From Nectonema munidae (Eukaryota > Nematomorpha > Nectonematoida > Nectonematidae), in assembly GCA_030549495.1 (NCBI GenBank), contig JAUIRK010000069.1:310001-374000 (forward strand): DNA of 64,000 nt, in the 5' to 3' direction. This document shows positions 60,101 through 64,000 of this stretch, one piece after another (position 1 is the stretch's first letter; each line of letters opens with the position of its first letter). A program made the position numbers and the translations under genes. The notes beneath the pieces are model-generated. The model was not told the origin of the DNA and searched no databases. It worked only from the letters and a program-made list of their open reading frames with translations.

Positions 60101-63100
60101 TTTTTTTACAAATAAAGTTCGCTTTTGAGGTCGTTAGGTCAATTTTTGTAATTTTTCTTTATTTTCACAGTTTTATGAGTGTATATAAGCTATGCCAGTG
60201 GTCCCAAACTTTTCAGCTTGTTAGACAATTCAACAAGCCATATGAAGCCTTTTGCACCAATCCACCAAATACTGTGAACATTGTTATACACGGCAAAATT
60301 AAAACTCCTAAACCAAGAAACCATTTAAAAAACATTTTTATTTCGACAACGCAACAATTCTATGCATTGCTAATCCAATTTTAATAAACCATCTCCCCCA
60401 AATACCTATTATTTCTAGAATCTTGGACTGGTATATTCTTCCATAGACTCCAGTGCCATCAATCAACGCATTACAAAAACCTAATTATTTATATTCTTAG
60501 CTTGGCAAAGCTCCTGAGGCATTATTTATGCAAAAGGAACTTGCAAAACCTCAAGAGGTTGGACACGGAAGACAACCATTATGTTTATCCATTATAATCC
60601 AGTACATATTAATGAATACATGATTCCTAGATTTCCAGTGCATTTAATGTGATATTTCTTTACAATAACGTTTGCTCCTTGTTTGATTTGATATAATAAA
60701 AAGGGGGAGACGACGGTGTCAAAGTTATTGTGCTTATGAATGAAATTCATTCAGCTACATATTTCTAAGATATACCGAGATTTTGCTGTGCTTTAACCCA
60801 TTTAAGGCCAAGCAAAGCAGACGATATCTAAAAAAATGCAGACGATTTTTATTCAAAAAAAAAAAAAAAAAACGAAGAAAAAAATATTATTTAAAAAAAA
60901 AAAAAGGGAAATGGGTTAATTTCGATACTCTTCTCTAATTGCTCCGTCTTTGATTTGAAATAATAAAAATAGGAAGAGAACTGTGTAAAAATTACGGCGT
61001 TTTTGAAATGGGATAGAGGAGCAATTTTTAATGATGTCTATGCTATAGTGGTACTATAACGAAGTATTGAAGTACATTTTCTAATCTAACTCTGTTGCTA
61101 ATAAGAGTTTTCTAAGTTATGTTAAGGGTTAAATATGGTTATCTTTATAATAAATAGATTTGCAAAAAGAAATAAAAGATTTTTTGGGTTTGTAGTCATA
61201 TGGTTAGATAGTGTCATTTTAAAAATATAAAATCAAAAAGTGAAACTTTTTTATTTTGTTGACTCCGCGATTCCCTGTAATACATTATAGATTGATTCGA
61301 ACAAAGCTCTTCTCTGTTTTTTTCTAAATTGCCTTACGAAGTTCATTTATGCCATATAATTACGCTTCAGATTTGTAATCAGTCATGTCTTATCATAACC
61401 CATTTGGCAATGTTACTAGGTGTAGTTATGCATCACATATCATTTGGGTATAGAAGTTAAGAATAGAAAAAAAAACAAAATTACGCTACATATTTGTATA
61501 GAGCCCCAGCGTGCAAAACTTACTGGAAGCAAAGTAACGTTACAAAATTCTCAAATTATGTGTTTATTTTTGGTGAAATGTCTCTAAGCCAAATGTCCAG
61601 TCGTTTAAATGTTCGGTGAAGGCTAAAACATTGGTGAAGTGGTTACCTAACATGTAGCATTTAATAATAGATAAGTCTAAAGTAGTTTTTATTTTTTTTA
61701 ATTATGAAATTTGTTATTTTCAAAATTTTTATTAAAATTTACGCAGCAAATAGGCGCATATGTGTACTGGCTTTACAAGTTTTAAAGTTAGAAGAAGTTT
61801 CTCGACTGATAAGTACATATGAGCGCAGTACACACTTTTTACGTTGCCCACAGTATTAATACGAAAGAAATGAAACAAAAATGGTTGAAATTTAAAAAGA
61901 ATGAACCTAATTTATTAAGAACCTAAACTAAAAAAGGTCAAACGCTAAATTTAAGGGCAAGAATTATACAGGGACATACTTTTGATATCTTTTTTTATGC
62001 GAAATATCTCAGAATTGCGCATACATTCTTTTAGCGCATTTCATGATATCCTCCATTTTAAAACTGACGTAGACGCTTTCTTGAATGAATTTTTATATCA
62101 AGTCACTTTATTTTGTATTCATTTTGAAATGGGCTAACACGCATACTATACCTTCCCATTCAGCTTTCATTATTATTGTTAGACAAATAAAGGTAGGCTA
62201 AAAATTATTTTTTTATATAAAAAAAAAGAATAAATTTTTTTGCTGCTTCAAAGTAGTGATTAAACATTTTTTCATTTTTTTTCTTTTCAGGATTACATGG
62301 AACTTCGATTTCAGAATTTAGTTATCCTCACGAACTTGATGTGATTTACCACGAAAATGCTGTTGTTTTGGCGATAATTTCAGGACTGTTGCAGAAGAAG
62401 TTTTTGTAACATTTTAACCAAATTTTTGGCATTGTCTCTTTTTGCGCCGTCTTTTTCTCTTCAAATTTTAAGTTTTTTTTCCTATTTCATTCCACCTTTA
62501 ATGTTTTCATTTTAGTTAAACTATTTTTTTATAGTTTTATCACTCCAGACATGTAAAATCTTGTCTTTCTTACTTCCAATTCTAACCCACAATCCAAGAT
62601 ATAAGTAATTATAAACATGAGATAGCATAGTGTCCAAGCAACTTCTAGCGTTACAAGATATGCCTGCAGTAAGCCTTACTTTTAACGTTAGAGTTTTCTC
62701 AAAAGTTTAAAGATTGAAGTATTATAAAATATCTAAAAATGAAAAGTAGATTGAGACCGATGGAATTTAATTTGCGTAGCTTAAAATTATATTGGCAAAG
62801 CCCTTTGATGTTGTATGGGAGTTATGCTGAAGAATTGATTCTATTGGAAGGATTTGTTTAATACAAAATTTTAAATAAAACAGCACTTTGAGTAATTTTA
62901 AATGGAATGAAAAATGAGAAAGAAGTATAAACCAAAAAAAATGGACTAACGGAAGAAGGGCGAAAAAGAAACTTTGCAAAGCCTTCATTCCTCATATACC
63001 ATATGTAATATTTGTTTTAATCAGATTCTTAAACAAGAAGAGCGTCTTAGAGTTTCTGCGTGACGTGGACTTGAATGACACGAAGCTGTCTGTCTTTTGT

Positions 63101-63242
63101 CGAACCAATCGAGACTTGCAATCGCATGAGTGCGACGAAGAAGTGCGCGAGATGGATGGCTTCTGCAACAACCTCAAGCACACGTGGTATGGCATGACAA
63201 ATTTGCCTCAAAGACGCGTGCTTGAACCCGATTATGGAGATG
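57157..63242 (+). CDS. Secreted animal haem peroxidase, first three coding exons (partial)
   Basis: Exons 57157-57313, 62291-62405 and 63025-63242 join in consistent phases (1, then 0/2, then 1) through GT-AG introns of 4977 and 619 bp. The product begins with a signal peptide (MRLVIPIFTLCFCLPQ) and a basic KVKR. It continues to the animal-peroxidase entry motif MDGFCNNLKHTWYG followed by RRVLEPDYGDG, which matches DG.CNNL..P.WG......R.L.P.Y.DGI of chorion peroxidases, peroxinectins and related proteins. CRTNRD...HEC supplies the cysteines before it. These are haem enzymes that use hydrogen peroxide, secreted and active in cuticle, egg coat or defence. The catalytic core lies beyond the window. 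The ATG directly follows a TTTTAG, so an upstream non-coding exon is possible. Confidence 0.85.
58828..59155. mobile_element. hAT MITE in the peroxidase intron
   Basis: The 328-bp unit starts CAGACTCGTAGCTAGG and ends TTGGCTACGGGCCTG. TCTGGACT (58820-58827) and TCTAGACT (59156-59163) are an 8-bp duplication with one mismatch. Inside, TAAGTACCAAAATTTTTT-like segments face each other (58908-58925, 58995-59012) and G runs lie near the right end. Confidence 0.82.
60196..60330. mobile_element. Lone hAT-type end
   Basis: CAGTGGTCCCAAACTTTTCA at about 60196 is a common hAT terminal sequence. No matching right end is seen downstream, so this is a truncated remnant and its right limit is arbitrary. 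Confidence 0.4.
60797..60915. mobile_element. piggyBac-type MITE (119 bp)
   Basis: CCCATTTAAGGCC and the right end AGGGAAATGGG are inverted and flanked by TTAA at 60793-60796 and 60916-60919. GCAGACGAT occurs twice inside. It is related to the MITE at 16408. Confidence 0.78.
61570..61650. repeat. Remnant with foldback-like motifs
   Basis: GAAATGTCTCTAAGCC, AAATGTCCAGTCG and AATGTTCGGTGAAGG repeat the short ATGTC-type phrase seen in FB1, FB2 and near 5940-6030. It is probably a decayed member of the same type of element. Confidence 0.4.
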
Positions 63243-64000
63243 GTATGCAAAACCTCGCTTTCTTTATTTGTGAAAATATGGGTTAGTGTTGAAAAATAAG
63301 CTAAAGTAGAAAACAGGTTTGCTTACATAAAAAAATTTCAAAACACTTTTCGATGTATAAATAAACATATGCAACACGGTTCCAAAATCTCTATAACCTA
63401 TTTTATCTCAATATGAATATTTCTTCAATCCATCATGTGTAGAAAAGAGTGTGGGATGTTGTGTAAATTCACAAAAGTAGTGATATTTTATGTAAAAGTT
63501 CTCTAATTCTTTTAGAAATACTATTTTCCGAAGAATTTAGTCTTTTGCCCGTCTCTAGGCTTATTATGCATACACACATGTTGTGTGTAAGTTGTGTGGC
63601 ATATCTTTCATATCTCAAACATTTAAAATGTACGCCTGTTTGCATAGACAAAGAAACAAAAATTTAGCTTTTAATTTTTTAAATAGACCCAAAGCTTATT
63701 CTCACTTTTTCCCGCCCTTAACATTCCTTTTGTTCTATAAGAGCTTAGATGTAGATGAACGCAGTGGAAGTCGAATTTCCAACGGACTTCAATAGAAATG
63801 AGTCAGCATCTTTTGCTTTGCGCGAACCAAAATGGCTTTAGGAAATGAGAAACGAAAATATTTTTTTTAAAAATTCCTTCCTTTTTGAATTGCTCACACT
63901 TCAAAGGTATTCATCAGGACCTTCTTTTTTGGTGTCCTTAAATTTGCACAAATAACTACAAAACTTGGTGTTATTGCTTTTTCCTCAAAGTATTGATTTC
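63243..64000. other. Start of peroxidase intron 3
   Basis: After the GTATGC donor no exon continuing the peroxidase is recognisable before the window ends. Confidence 0.5.

Overview
The window is AT-rich eukaryotic DNA from an animal, most likely an arthropod. The host genes have very short introns (about 40-140 bp) mixed with a few multi-kilobase ones, and dense DNA-transposon debris lies between them. A parasitic copepod (sea-louse-like) genome would fit, but the species is an inference. I saw no LTR retroelement, Polinton or other virus-like fossil.

Host genes. (1) Ribosomal protein eL29 in three exons (1594-1915, +). (2) Cyclin E in nine exons (9474-18389, +). Eight compact exons end at 10937, then a 7.3-kb intron, then a last exon at 18216-18389 that carries the TPP-type C-terminal degron. 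(3) The 5' part of a secreted animal haem peroxidase (57157-63242, +), which runs off the window. Two stretches look coding but are unidentified: a clean terminal exon on the minus strand inside the cyclin E intron (17397-17588) and a decayed coding stretch at 55158-55735.

Mobile DNA fills most of the rest.
- 1-783 and 30048-33660 are two copies of one non-autonomous hAT element. The second is complete with an exact 8-bp target duplication and houses two foldback elements (30166-31124, 32155-32503), a smaller hAT MITE and a SINE. It sits in a ~150-bp tandem repeat.
- 21201-24801 is a piggyBac-like element with TTAA on both sides and a nearly whole transposase gene. 25061-26860 is a Tigger/pogo deletion derivative with a tRNA-derived SINE inside it.
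- 26992-28620 and 36447-38505 are two copies of another ~150-bp tandem array behind a TTAA/GC-rich head. The second copy is split by a 518-bp insertion.
- 38.5-53.8 kb is a nest about five levels deep. An old hAT transposase gene was split by a ZBED5-like hAT (39079-42678) and, in its intron, by a second piggyBac (43327-53303). That piggyBac was split by a full-length jockey-type LINE (44176-51224), whose ORF1 is in turn split by an element with long inverted ends (about 48.69-50.77 kb).
- Many hAT MITEs with 8-bp duplications and two TTAA MITEs lie in introns and intergenic DNA.

The host genes are separate transcription units. Nothing suggests an operon or a shared pathway. Open stretches described as blank are AT-rich sequence in which I could support no gene.
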